Positions 1 through 7,643 are shown, counted from the first letter of the stretch. The stretch: 13,340 bases of DNA from an uncultured Oscillospiraceae bacterium (GCA_900552605.1 USAR01000013.1:1-13340); one strand, 5' to 3'. Notes: generated by a model from the sequence alone, not told the origin. Translations and numbers: made by a program.

Positions 1-959
1 AGCTTTTGCAAAACGATACAGCCGCCGCACTTGAGACGGTGGCAAGGCTGCACGCCGACAGCGTTGATATGGGCAGGCTGTGCCGCGAGCTGTGCGATTT
101 TTGGCGCAAGATTATGCTTATCTGCGCCGGAGTTGAACCTAAAGCTGCGGTAGGGTCAACGGAAAACACGGCAAAAAAATATGCCGAATTTGCCAAAAAT
201 CTCGGCGCTGCAACGGCGCTAAGGTTTTTAAAGGTTTTTGAAAAGGCGTATTCCGAAATGGACTCGGGACTTCGCCGCAGCGTTTTGGAAATGGCAATTA
301 TTAAGCTTTGCACAAAAAGCGCCGATTCGTCGCCCGAGGCACTTGCCGCAAGAATTGAAATAATCGAGCGCAAGCTGCAGGGTCTTTCCGCTTTGCCGAG
401 CACGACGCCTTTTGCCGACGGCACTGTACAAGCAAAAGCACCGGCACTTCAAGCAGACGCCGCAAACGCAAAAGGCGATAAGATACCGTCTGAAAAACAG
501 CCCGTTACAACGGTAGAAGAGAGCAGCTTTTCAAACGGCGCATACGCCGACGAAGCTGAGCTTAAAGCCGAGGAATCTTCTGCCGAAAGCGAAACGCCGC
601 AAGCGGCAGCGCATGCAGAAACACCGTATGTCAATTCACAATGTGCCGCCGAGACTCCGTTTACAAATTGGGGCGACGTGATATCGGCTTGCTATAAAAC
701 CGCACCCGTTATGTTCGGTATGCTAAACGGCTCAACGGCAACCGTCAGCGGAAACAGAGTAATAATTCACTCGCCGTCGTCGCAGCTGCGGCATATGCTT
801 GCAAAAACAGACGGCATAAATTATAAAGGGCTTGTGGCAGCTATTTCATCGGTAAGCGGAAAAGAGCTTGTGCCCGTTATGGAAAAGGAACAAACCGAGA
901 TAAAAAACGACCCGATGATGGGCTTTTTGGACAGACTTAACAATCTCGGCGAAAAATAA
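1..959 (+). CDS. dnaX: DNA polymerase III subunit gamma/tau, C-terminal part (5' end outside window)
   Basis: The reading frame is open from base 3 and has no convincing start, so the gene enters from the left and only its last ~319 codons are present. The visible part begins in the clamp-loader collar region (helical, roughly the first 125 residues). A low-complexity Ala/Glu-rich linker follows (about residues 140-215), then a compact C-terminal domain (about 220-317) containing NWGDVI and VMFGMLNGS, as in Clostridia tau subunits. The ATPase domain and zinc-binding Cys residues lie outside the window. DnaX is the clamp-loader subunit that links the polymerase core to the helicase at the replication fork. 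The call rests on the C-terminal pattern and on the downstream ybaB and recR, the classic dnaX-ybaB-recR order. The C-terminus alone is weakly conserved, so context carries much of the weight. Confidence 0.88.
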   Translation, partial: LLQNDTAAALETVARLHADSVDMGRLCRELCDFWRKIMLICAGVEPKAAVGSTENTAKKYAEFAKNLGAATALRFLKVFEKAYSEMDSGLRRSVLEMAIIKLCTKSADSSPEALAARIEIIERKLQGLSALPSTTPFADGTVQAKAPALQADAANAKGDKIPSEKQPVTTVEESSFSNGAYADEAELKAEESSAESETPQAAAHAETPYVNSQCAAETPFTNWGDVISACYKTAPVMFGMLNGSTATVSGNRVIIHSPSSQLRHMLAKTDGINYKGLVAAISSVSGKELVPVMEKEQTEIKNDPMMGFLDRLNNLGEK

Positions 960-1005
960 ACAAAAGAAATACCGCCGCTTGTGCGGCGAAAAAGGAGCAT
1001 TTTTT

Positions 1006-1359
1006 ATGAAAGCAAGAGTACCCGGAATGACAAAGGGCGGCGGAAATATGAGCGCAATGCTTAAAAAAGCGCAGCAGATGCAAGAGGATATGGCGGCGCT
1101 GCAAGCCGACCTTGACGAAAGAGAATACACTGCAACCTCCGGCGGCGGTATGATTGAGGTTACGGTTAACGGCAAGCACGAAATTAAAAAGCTTACAATA
1201 AACCCCGACGCGGTTGACCCCGAGGACACTGAAATGTTGGAGGATCTTATCACTGTTGCTGTTAACGAGGCGATAAGGAACGCCGCTCAAACCGCAGAAA
1301 CAGAGATGGGCAGCCTTGCAGGCGGACTTAATATTCCCGGAATGAATGGACTGTTTTAA
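1006..1359 (+). CDS. ybaB: YbaB/EbfC family nucleoid-associated protein
   Basis: A 117-residue DNA-binding protein of the YbaB/EbfC family, homodimers that bind DNA and are thought to act in nucleoid organisation or recombination. Family signatures are the N-terminal KARVPGM...GGGNM segment, the helix with MLKKAQQMQEDM, the GGGMIEVTVNGKHEIKKLTI core strands, a DPED turn, and the C-terminal MGSLAGGLNIPGM. I chose the ATG at 1006 because AGGAG lies at 993-997, 8 nt upstream; a TTG nine codons earlier (979) is also in frame but has no such site and falls in a hairpin. That small perfect hairpin (6-bp arms at 973-978 and 983-988) sits between dnaX and this ribosome site and has no U-tract, so it is not a standard terminator. 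The gene lies 46 nt after dnaX and 2 nt before recR, so it is very probably co-transcribed with both. Confidence 0.95.
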   Translation: MKARVPGMTKGGGNMSAMLKKAQQMQEDMAALQADLDEREYTATSGGGMIEVTVNGKHEIKKLTINPDAVDPEDTEMLEDLITVAVNEAIRNAAQTAETEMGSLAGGLNIPGMNGLF

Positions 1360-1361
1360 AA

Positions 1362-1964
1362 ATGGCAAGCTATGATTTACCGCCGCTTGCGCGGCTTACC
1401 GACGCCTTTGCACGACTGCCGGGAGTGGGCAGAAAATCCGCCGCAAGGCTTGCGTTTTATGTGCTCTCGATGCCCGAAGAGCAGGCAACGGAATTTTGCG
1501 ACGCCGTGGTTTCGGCAAGAAGAGCGCTGCACTATTGTCCCGTTTGCCAAAATCTGACCGACCGCGAGCTGTGTCCCATTTGTGCGGACGAAAGCCGCGA
1601 CCGCTCGGTGATATGTGTTGTTGAAGACCCGCGCGATGTTATCAAGCTTGAAAAAACGCACGATTATCGCGGACTTTACCACGTTTTGCACGGCGTGCTA
1701 TCACCGATTGACGGAATAGGGCCTGAGCAGATAAAGCTTAAAGAGCTTATGGCAAGGCTTTCCGGCAGCGAAATTAAAGAGCTTATAATGGCAACAAATC
1801 CGTCGGTTGAGGGCGAGACAACGGCAAGCTATATCTGCCGCCTTGCAAAGCCGATGGGCATAACCGTTTCGCGTCTCGCTTACGGTATACCCGTTAACGG
1901 CAGCCTTGAATATACCGATTCGGTAACGCTTTCTAAAGCCCTTGAGGGAAGAAAACAGATGTAA
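1362..1964 (+). CDS. recR: Recombination mediator protein RecR
   Basis: A full-length RecR (200 aa, the usual family size). RecR forms a ring that, with RecO and RecF, loads RecA onto SSB-coated gapped DNA. Visible domains in order: a helix-hairpin-helix with LPGVGRKSAARLAFYVL (residues 19-35); a four-Cys zinc site (C59, C62, C71, C74) in YCPVCQ...CPIC; a Toprim domain starting at ICVVEDPRDVIKLEKT (84-99) and including HVLHGVLSPIDGIGP and ATNPSVEGE; and the C-terminal Walker-B-like tail ending DSVTLSKALEGR. The start lies 2 nt after the ybaB stop and has only a weak ribosome site, which suggests translational coupling. It is the last gene of the dnaX-ybaB-recR unit and is followed by an intrinsic terminator. 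Confidence 0.98.
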   Translation: MASYDLPPLARLTDAFARLPGVGRKSAARLAFYVLSMPEEQATEFCDAVVSARRALHYCPVCQNLTDRELCPICADESRDRSVICVVEDPRDVIKLEKTHDYRGLYHVLHGVLSPIDGIGPEQIKLKELMARLSGSEIKELIMATNPSVEGETTASYICRLAKPMGITVSRLAYGIPVNGSLEYTDSVTLSKALEGRKQM

Positions 1965-1982
1965 TATATGCCGGTGAAAACC

Positions 1983-2024
1983 AAACCGCTGACTGTTTAA
2001 AACGGTCGGCGGTTTTTGTTTTTT
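1983..2024 (+). terminator. Intrinsic terminator after recR
   Basis: The arm AAACCGC (1983-1989) pairs with GCGGTTT (2009-2015). An inner GAC/GTC pairing extends the stem, and a T-rich tract follows (TTTTTGTTTTTT, 2013-2024). It lies 19 nt past the recR stop and closes the dnaX-ybaB-recR operon. Confidence 0.85.
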
Positions 2025-2045
2025 GTAATTGCCAAAAGGCAGTTA

Positions 2046-2054
2046 TGGTATAAT
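2046..2054 (+). promoter_or_regulatory. Candidate extended -10 promoter (TGGTATAAT)
   Basis: A perfect TATAAT at 2049-2054 is preceded by TGG, giving the TGn extended -10 form. No good -35 is found at 16-18 nt. The predicted start is near 2061, the outer edge of the inverted repeat at 2060-2201. No credible coding gene lies downstream before the terminator at 2314-2356. Confidence 0.4.
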
Positions 2055-2059
2055 TGAGC

Positions 2060-2201
2060 AGCCGCAGTGCGGGAAAGCTAAGCGAAGCTGCCGTGCCGAG
2101 CGCGCGGCTGTCTGAGCCTTTTGACAAAAGCTCGGAAACGGAGCAATCTTGCCGCGCGCTCGGCACAGCAGCGTTCCGCTGCGCGCCCTCGCACTGCGGC
2201 T
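2060..2201 (+). repeat. Long imperfect inverted repeat; right arm is repeat family B copy 1
   Basis: The left arm (2060-2107) and right arm (2151-2201) are imperfect reverse complements. Their outer ends (agccgcagtgcg / cgcactgcggct) and inner ends (gtgccgagcgcgcggc / gccgcgcgctcggcac) match exactly, with mismatches and an indel between. The 43-nt centre carries a smaller hairpin (gagccttttg / caaaagctc, one bulge). The right arm itself contains a 6-bp hairpin, GCAGCG-TTC-CGCTGC (2168-2182). Bases 2151-2203 recur without change at 9030-9082. Together the arms would form a stem of about 48 bp in RNA or extruded DNA. This and the flanking promoter and terminators account for most of the 474-nt gap between recR and ldhA; the remaining ~110 nt (2204-2313) show nothing I recognise. 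Confidence 0.85.
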
Positions 2202-2299
2202 TACGCATCTTTGCGAAACCTCTTTGAAAACTTCAAACCGCAGCGTTTTGAAAGTCTTGCCGATTTTAGAAGGTGCTTTAGTTGCGACCGCCGCTTAAA

Positions 2300-2356
2300 G
2301 AAAATAAAAAAAGCAGCAAGCATTTCCAAAATGGGGACAAATGCCTGCTGTTTTTA
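2300..2356. terminator. Bidirectional intrinsic terminator between recR region and ldhA
   Basis: CAGCAAGCATTT (2314-2325) pairs with AAATGCCTGCTG (2339-2350) in a 12-bp stem with one imperfect pair (A opposite C on the plus strand, a G-U wobble in minus-strand RNA). On the plus strand it is followed by TTTTTATATA. On the minus strand it is followed by a T-rich run (complement of 2303-2312). It can end ldhA transcripts from the right and any transcript arriving from 2061. Confidence 0.88.
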
Positions 2357-2438
2357 TATATAAGAACCCAATGCAAAGTTTGATTTATCCTGCAGTTTTC
2401 AGTGACGTTAACAATATAAATAAAAAACAAAGCTTCCG

Positions 2439-3428
2439 TCAGCTAACCACATTTTCCTTAATCGGCTCGCCCTTAATAAAACTCTCGGCGTTTTCAAGCG
2501 TCGTTATGCTTATCGCCTCAAGTGCTTCCTCGGTTAAAAAGCCTTGGTGAGAAGTAACAATAACGTTGGGGAATGAAAGCAGCCTTGCGGTTATCGACGT
2601 TTCAAGAATATCGTCCTCGCGGTTTTCAAAAACATTGTGCTGCTCCTCTTCGTAAACGTCAAGGCCGACGCCGGAGAACTTGTGCTTTCTTATGCCTTTA
2701 ATAAGGTCCTCTGTGCTGATAAGCGCACCGCGTGAGGTGTTTACCAAAATAACGCCGTCGCGCATCTTGTCAATAGCCTCGGTGTTTATCATATGGTAGC
2801 TCTCATCGGTAAGCGGACAGTGCAGAGATATAAGGTCACTGCTTTTAAGCAGCTCGTCAAACGAAACATATTTAACAAATGGCAGATCGGGGTTTTTGAA
2901 TTTATCGTATGCGATAACGTCCATTCCGATTCCGTGACAAAAGCGGCACATTGCAGCACCTATTTTTCCCGTGCCTATTATGCCTGCGGTTTTGTCGCTT
3001 AAGTTCTTGCCCGTGAGTCCTATTAAGCTAAAGTTGTTTTCACGCATTTTAATGTATGCCTTGTGTATGTGACGGTTAACAGCAAACGCAAGCGCCAATG
3101 CGTGCTCTGCCACAGCCTCGGGCGAGTAACCCGGCACGCGCATAACGGTTATTCCGAATTCGTTTGCCGCTTCAATATCAACATTGTTAAAGCCGGCGCA
3201 GCGCAGCAGAATAAGCTTTACTCCGCGCTGAGAAAGCCTTTCAACCACAGCTCGGTCAACAACCGACGCAACAAAAACGCAAACGGCGTCGTAACCTTTT
3301 GCAAGACGTGCCGTGTGCAGGGAGATATCGGTTTTAAGATATTCAATTTCAATGTCGTTGTAGTTGCTCAAAACCTTGTCAAATGATTCACGATCATATG
3401 ATTTGGTGTCATAAAACAAAATTTTCAT
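2439..3428 (-). CDS. ldhA: D-lactate dehydrogenase (D-2-hydroxyacid dehydrogenase family)
   Basis: A 329-residue NAD-dependent dehydrogenase that reduces pyruvate to D-lactate, regenerating NAD+ in fermentation; cytoplasmic. The Rossmann glycine motif GTGKIG is at residues 152-157. The catalytic triad of the family is intact and correctly spaced: R233 in NTSRGAL, E262 in GLDVYEEE, H294 in TSHQGFLTEEAL. The segments LRCAGFNNVD, VPGYSPEAVAEHA and HCPLTDESYHMIN resemble the fermentative LdhA branch (E. coli LdhA-like) more than phosphoglycerate or hydroxyisocaproate dehydrogenases, though substrate is inferred. The ATG is preceded by AGGAG at a 7-nt spacing. The gene is monocistronic, with its own promoter (3471-3499) and the terminator at 2300-2356. 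Its neighbour nifJ competes for the same substrate, pyruvate. Confidence 0.9.
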   Translation of the reverse strand: MKILFYDTKSYDRESFDKVLSNYNDIEIEYLKTDISLHTARLAKGYDAVCVFVASVVDRAVVERLSQRGVKLILLRCAGFNNVDIEAANEFGITVMRVPGYSPEAVAEHALALAFAVNRHIHKAYIKMRENNFSLIGLTGKNLSDKTAGIIGTGKIGAAMCRFCHGIGMDVIAYDKFKNPDLPFVKYVSFDELLKSSDLISLHCPLTDESYHMINTEAIDKMRDGVILVNTSRGALISTEDLIKGIRKHKFSGVGLDVYEEEQHNVFENREDDILETSITARLLSFPNVIVTSHQGFLTEEALEAISITTLENAESFIKGEPIKENVVS

Positions 3429-3470
3429 TTGTTCTCTCCTTAAAATACAGGTAATTCTATCTCGGAATAT

Positions 3471-3499
3471 ATTTTACCCAAAACCTTAGAAAAAATCAA
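3471..3499 (-). promoter_or_regulatory. Sigma-A promoter for ldhA
   Basis: Read on the minus strand, a -35 TTGATT (3494-3499) and a -10 TAAAAT (3471-3476) are separated by exactly 17 nt, about 43 nt upstream of the ldhA ATG. No Rex-type dyad is evident at it. Confidence 0.7.
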
Positions 3500-3679
3500 T
3501 ATAAAAAATTTGAAAAAACAAATTAAATGCAAGTTTTTTGCACTGCTTTTAAGAAAAAACAAATGTGAAACAACGGTAACTGTTATGAAAAAATCCCGCG
3601 GCTGACACTTGAAAAAACAGCCTTCAATATTTATCAGCCCCTGCGTTTTTTGCGAATGCCGTGCTTTTTATACTGTATT
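3500..3679. other. AT-rich intergenic stretch, nothing recognised
   Basis: An AT-rich spacer between the ldhA promoter and the nifJ terminator (the whole ldhA-nifJ gap is 312 nt). I see no credible reading frame. Small A/T-run dyads (for example TGCAAG...TTGCA near 3529-3541) are the kind expected by chance in AT-rich DNA. Confidence 0.5.
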
Positions 3680-3719
3680 ATAAAAACAAAAACGGAGCTG
3701 CCTTAATCAGACAGCTCCG
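3680..3719 (-). terminator. Intrinsic terminator of nifJ
   Basis: On the minus strand, CGGAGCTG and CAGCTCCG (plus-strand positions 3712-3719 and 3693-3700) form a perfect 8-bp stem with an 11-nt loop. It is followed by TTTTTGTTTTTATA. It lies 22 nt past the nifJ stop. Confidence 0.93.
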
Positions 3720-3740
3720 ATTCAAAGCCTTAAGCTTTAA

Positions 3741-6700
3741 TTATTTTGCACCGTAAAGCTCGCCCAAGCGAAGCAGATGGTTGTAACGCTCAACAGCGGT
3801 GTCTTCTGCTTTCTTAAACAGCTTTTCTGCACGGTCGGGGAAGGAACGGGTAAGTGATGAGTAACGTGCCTCGCCCATAATGAAGTCCTGATAGCTTGCA
3901 GAGGGAGCTTTGCTGTCCATTGTGAACGGATTTTTGCCCTCTGCCTTCATGGCAGGATTGAAGCGGAACATATTCCAATATCCGCAATCAACGGCTTTGC
4001 GCATTTCCTTCTGGCAGTTAACCATACCGCCCTTGATGCTGTGCATCTCGCAAGGAGCATAGCCGATGATAAGTGAAGGACCGGGATAAGCCTCAGCCTC
4101 TTCGATTGCTTTAAGTGTCTGAGCCATATTTGCACCCATTGCAATCTGTGCAACGTAGATGTAACCGTAGCTCATAGCGATTTCCGCAAGCGACTTCTTG
4201 GCAATTGCCTTACCGGCAGCAGCAAACTGTGCAACCTGACCGATGTTGGAAGCCTTTGAAGCCTGACCGCCGGTGTTGGAGTAAACCTCGGTATCAAATA
4301 CCATAACGTTTACATCGTCGCCGGTTGCAAGAACGTGGTCAAGACCGCCGAAGCCGATATCATATGCCCAACCGTCGCCGCCGAAGATCCAAACGGATTT
4401 CTTTGAGAGGTAGTCGGCATTTTCAAGAACATCTTTGCAAAGTGCGCAGTCGGCGTTTTGTGCTTTAAGAGCAGCAACCAAAGCGTCGGTTGCGGCACCG
4501 TTTGTCTTGCCGCAGTCAACTGTTTCAAGGTATTTCTCGGCAGCAGCCTTAACGTCTGCCGAAGCCTTGTCGGAAGCAGCAATCTCTTTAACCTCGTCGA
4601 TAAGACGGTTGCGGATTGCTTTCTGACCGAGATACATACCGTAGCCGTGCTCGGCGTTATCCTCAAACAGCGAGTTTGCCCAAGCAGGACCGTGGCCGTT
4701 TTTATCGGTTGTGTAAGGCGATGTTGCAGCAGGGCCGCCCCAAATCGAAGAACAACCGGTTGCGTTTGAAATGTACATTCTGTCGCCGAACAGCTGAGTG
4801 ATAAGGCGAGCATAAGAGGTCTCGGCGCAGCCTGCGCAAGAGCCTGAGAACTCAAGCAGCGGCTTTTTGTACTGGCTGGAGATAACGTTGGAAACAGCAA
4901 CTGTTTCGGGCTTTACAGTTACCTTCTCTACGCAGTAATCGAAAGCTTCCTGCTGGTCGAGCTGAGTTTCCGTTGAAACCATCTTGAGTGAGTTTGTGGG
5001 ACATTCGCCGACGCAAACGCCGCAGCCCATACAATCCATAGGAGAAACCGCGAGGGTGTAAACATAGTCTGTTTTAACGATAGGCTTAGGTGCCTTCTTA
5101 AGTGAAGCGGGAGCAGCAGCAGCCTCGTCTGCATCAAGTGCAAACGGACGAATTGTTGCGTGCGGACAAACAAATGCGCACTTGTTACATTTTGCGCAGG
5201 TGTCTGCGTTCCACTCGGGAACCATAACGGCAACGCCGCGCTTTTCAAATGCCGAAGCGCCTTGCTCAAATGTGCCGTCTGCGTGGCTTGTGAATACGGA
5301 AACAGGCAGGCTGTCGCCATTCATCTTGCCGACAGGCTCCATAATATCCTTAACCATCTTGCCAAGCTTGGTGTCGGGAGTGTGATCCTCAACATTTTCG
5401 TCCTTGGCATCTGCCCACTCTGCCGGAACGTCAATCTTAACGAAGGCTGTTGCGCCTGCGTCGATAGCCTTCCAGTTCATATCAACGATGTCGCGGCCCT
5501 TTTTAAGGAACGATGCCTCTGCCTTTTCCTTCATATACTTAATTGCGTCTTCCGGCGGAAGAACAGCAGCCAAGGTGAAGAAAGCGGACTGCAAAATTGT
5601 GTTGGTACGCTTGCCGAGTCCGATTTCGGCAGCAAGGTCGATAGCGTTAATAGTGTAAAGCTGAATGTTGTTCTTTGCAATAATGCGCTTTGCTTCTGCC
5701 GGCATATGACGGTCAAGCTCTTCGGGAGTCCACTGACAGTTGATCATAAAGATACCGCCGGGCTTAACGTCGTTAACCATCTTGTAGCCTTTGGTTACAT
5801 AAGACGGATTGTGGCAGGCAACAAAGTCAGCCTTGTTTATGTAGTAAGGACTCTTGATGGGCTTATCGCCGAAACGCAGGTGCGAAATGGTGATACCGCC
5901 TGTTTTCTTAGAGTCATATTGGAAATATGCCTGAACATATTTATCTGTATGGTCGCCGATGATTTTGATTGAGTTCTTGTTTGCACCAACGGTACCGTCG
6001 CCGCCGAGACCCCAGAATTTGCATTCGATTGTGCCCTCTGCTGCGGTGTTGGGAGCTTCCTTCTCTTCCAAAGAGAGGTGGGTAACGTCGTCAACGATGC
6101 CGAGAGTGAACTGCTGCTTCGGCTCGTCCTTAGCAAGCTCTTCGTAAACCGCAAAAACGCTTGCAGGGGGAGTGTCCTTTGAACCGAGACCGTAACGGCC
6201 GCCGATAACCTTTGCCTGAACGCCCTGTGTTGCAAGTGCTGTAACAACGTCCATATAAAGCGGCTCGCCCAAAGCGCCGGGCTCTTTGGTTCTGTCAAGA
6301 ACAGCAATTTTCTTTGCTGTTGCGGGGATAGCTTCAACAAGCTTGTCTGCGCGGAAAGGACGGTAAAGACGAACTTTAACAAGACCGACCTTCTGACCCA
6401 TTGCTGTGAGGTAGTCGATAACCTCCTCCGCAACGTCGCAGATAGAGCCCATTGCTACGATAACGCGCTCTGCGTCGGGTGCGCCGTAGTAGTTAAACAG
6501 CTTGTAATCTGTTCCGAGCTTTTCGTTGACCTTGCCCATATATTCTTCAACGATCTCGGGAACTTTATCGTAATACTCATTGCAAGCTTCGCGGTGCTGG
6601 AAGAAGATATCGCCGTTTTCGTGTGAGCCGCGCATAACCGGATGCTCCGGATTGAGTGCGCGCTTGCGGAATGCGGCAACTGCGTCCATATCGCACATTT

Positions 6701-7277
6701 CTTTAAGGTCGTCGTAATCCCAAACCTCGATCTTTTGAATTTCGTGCGAGGTGCGGAAGCCGTCGAAGAAGTTGAGGAACGGAACGCGGCCCTTGATTGC
6801 TGCGAGGTGAGCAACCGCACCGAGATCCATTACTTCCTGCGGATTGGTTTCCGCAAGCATTGCAAAGCCTGTTTGACGGCAAGCGTAAATATCGGAATGG
6901 TCGCCGAAAATGTTAAGTGCGTGCGAAGCAACGCAGCGTGCCGAAACGTGGAAAACGGAGGGCAGCAGCTCGCCTGCGATTTTATACATATTCGGGATCA
7001 TAAGGAGCAGACCTTGGCTTGCGGTGTAGGTGGTTGTAAGAGCACCTGCCGCCAGCGAACCGTGAACAGTACCGGAAGCGCCTGCCTCGGACTGCATTTC
7101 GGCAACCTTTACCGTTGTGCCGAAAATGTTTTTAAGGCCCTTTGCCGACCACTGGTCAACATAGTCTGCCATAGGGCTGGACGGTGTGATAGGGTAGATA
7201 CCCGCAACTTCGGTAAACGCATATGAAACGTGTGCCGCGGCGTTGTTTCCGTCCATGGTTTTCATTTTTCTTGCCAT
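3741..7277 (-). CDS. nifJ: Pyruvate:ferredoxin (flavodoxin) oxidoreductase, single-chain
   Basis: A full-length 1178-aa homodimer-type PFOR that converts pyruvate + CoA to acetyl-CoA + CO2 and reduces ferredoxin. Domains in order: N-terminal pyruvate/TPP-pyrimidine domain with YPITPSSPMA (28-37); domain II (about 265-385); gamma domain (about 420-610, FWGLGGDGTVGANKN); EKR region (about 630-685); two 4Fe-4S ferredoxin motifs (C694/C697/C700/C704 and C749/C752/C755/C759); C-terminal TPP-binding domain with GGDGWAYDIGFGG (966-978) and N1001 in YSNTGGQ. The third, proximal cluster is also complete: C814, C817, C842, C1076, with spacing like the Desulfovibrio africanus enzyme. No key residue is missing. 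A strong AGGAGG site stands 9 nt before the ATG. The gene is monocistronic and divergent from pduL, which uses its product acetyl-CoA. Confidence 0.98.
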   Translation of the reverse strand: MARKMKTMDGNNAAAHVSYAFTEVAGIYPITPSSPMADYVDQWSAKGLKNIFGTTVKVAEMQSEAGASGTVHGSLAAGALTTTYTASQGLLLMIPNMYKIAGELLPSVFHVSARCVASHALNIFGDHSDIYACRQTGFAMLAETNPQEVMDLGAVAHLAAIKGRVPFLNFFDGFRTSHEIQKIEVWDYDDLKEMCDMDAVAAFRKRALNPEHPVMRGSHENGDIFFQHREACNEYYDKVPEIVEEYMGKVNEKLGTDYKLFNYYGAPDAERVIVAMGSICDVAEEVIDYLTAMGQKVGLVKVRLYRPFRADKLVEAIPATAKKIAVLDRTKEPGALGEPLYMDVVTALATQGVQAKVIGGRYGLGSKDTPPASVFAVYEELAKDEPKQQFTLGIVDDVTHLSLEEKEAPNTAAEGTIECKFWGLGGDGTVGANKNSIKIIGDHTDKYVQAYFQYDSKKTGGITISHLRFGDKPIKSPYYINKADFVACHNPSYVTKGYKMVNDVKPGGIFMINCQWTPEELDRHMPAEAKRIIAKNNIQLYTINAIDLAAEIGLGKRTNTILQSAFFTLAAVLPPEDAIKYMKEKAEASFLKKGRDIVDMNWKAIDAGATAFVKIDVPAEWADAKDENVEDHTPDTKLGKMVKDIMEPVGKMNGDSLPVSVFTSHADGTFEQGASAFEKRGVAVMVPEWNADTCAKCNKCAFVCPHATIRPFALDADEAAAAPASLKKAPKPIVKTDYVYTLAVSPMDCMGCGVCVGECPTNSLKMVSTETQLDQQEAFDYCVEKVTVKPETVAVSNVISSQYKKPLLEFSGSCAGCAETSYARLITQLFGDRMYISNATGCSSIWGGPAATSPYTTDKNGHGPAWANSLFEDNAEHGYGMYLGQKAIRNRLIDEVKEIAASDKASADVKAAAEKYLETVDCGKTNGAATDALVAALKAQNADCALCKDVLENADYLSKKSVWIFGGDGWAYDIGFGGLDHVLATGDDVNVMVFDTEVYSNTGGQASKASNIGQVAQFAAAGKAIAKKSLAEIAMSYGYIYVAQIAMGANMAQTLKAIEEAEAYPGPSLIIGYAPCEMHSIKGGMVNCQKEMRKAVDCGYWNMFRFNPAMKAEGKNPFTMDSKAPSASYQDFIMGEARYSSLTRSFPDRAEKLFKKAEDTAVERYNHLLRLGELYGAK

Positions 7278-7310
7278 AGAGTTTTTCCTCCTAAAAAATA
7301 TTGCATCGGC

Positions 7311-7348
7311 GTGACGGTTTGACTTCCGTCAGCCAAACAGTTTGTCAC
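7311..7348 (-). promoter_or_regulatory. Nested dyad at the start of the nifJ leader
   Basis: Outer arms gtgac/gtcac (7311-7315, 7344-7348) enclose inner arms gtttg/caaac (7317-7321, 7334-7338). The dyad begins just about where the nifJ transcript should start (near 7349), so it could be a leader hairpin or an operator. The arms are short and its function is unknown. Confidence 0.35.
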
Positions 7349-7355
7349 ACGTTAT

Positions 7356-7384
7356 ATAATAACACTTTCTTTGCCGCTTGTAAA
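7356..7384 (-). promoter_or_regulatory. Sigma-A promoter for nifJ, overlapped by a perfect dyad
   Basis: On the minus strand, -35 TTTACA (7379-7384) and -10 TATTAT (7356-7361) are 17 nt apart, giving a leader of about 72 nt. A perfect palindrome GTTAT-ATA-ATAAC (7351-7363) covers the -10 element, a position where a bound repressor would block polymerase. Confidence 0.75.
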
Positions 7385-7511
7385 TGAGGTTTTTTGAAAT
7401 ATTTTTTGAAAATTATGTAAGTTTTTAGTGAAATTTATCAAAAATCGTGCCGAATGTTTAAATTTCGATAAGTTAGCTGACACTAACGTGACAAAAAATC
7501 CGAAGTTTATA

Positions 7512-7540
7512 TTGACAAATCGCAGTTTTCAATATATTAT
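7512..7540 (+). promoter_or_regulatory. Sigma-A promoter for pduL
   Basis: A consensus -35 TTGACA (7512-7517), a 17-nt spacer and a -10 TATTAT (7535-7540) predict a start near 7547 and a ~128-nt leader. A small dyad GTTAG-N6-CTAAC (7472-7487) lies 24 nt upstream of the -35. The promoter is back-to-back with the nifJ promoter, about 130 nt away. Confidence 0.82.
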
Positions 7541-7617
7541 TGTAATTATGGAAATTTCTTTCCCCAAAATTCCCTAAAAACCGACATCGGAAAGACAGGG
7601 TTAAATTACATCAAAAG

Positions 7618-7643
7618 CGGCTGTCGGCAAGATCCGACAGCCG
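7618..7643 (+). promoter_or_regulatory. Perfect 10-bp hairpin in the pduL leader
   Basis: The arms CGGCTGTCGG (7618-7627) and CCGACAGCCG (7634-7643) pair perfectly around a 6-nt loop. The hairpin is followed by TCACAGCAT, not a T run, and ends 31 nt before the pduL ATG, upstream of the AGAGG ribosome site. It is therefore not a standard terminator on the plus strand. It may stabilise the mRNA, act in regulation, or weakly stop transcripts from the other side (the minus strand continues CTTTTG). Confidence 0.6.

Noticed and set aside
973..988. Hairpin before ybaB and a near-identical ccgccgcttg-gcggc string early in recR (about 1380-1395) as a repeat pair
   Set aside because: The second lies in codons for a typical RecR N-terminus (DLPPLARL), so the likeness is probably chance GC-rich codon choice.
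2121..2363. 80-codon open frame across the intergenic repeat and terminator
   Set aside because: It starts at TTG with no ribosome site, runs through the repeat arm and the bidirectional terminator, and resembles no protein I know. Chance frame in GC-rich palindromic DNA.
7472..7487. GTTAG-N6-CTAAC as a Rex (redox repressor) operator
   Set aside because: The Rex core as I know it is GTTA-N6-TAAC within an 18-bp TTGTTAA-N4-TTAACAA site. Here GTTA and TAAC are 8 nt apart and the flanks do not fit. Kept only as an unassigned dyad.
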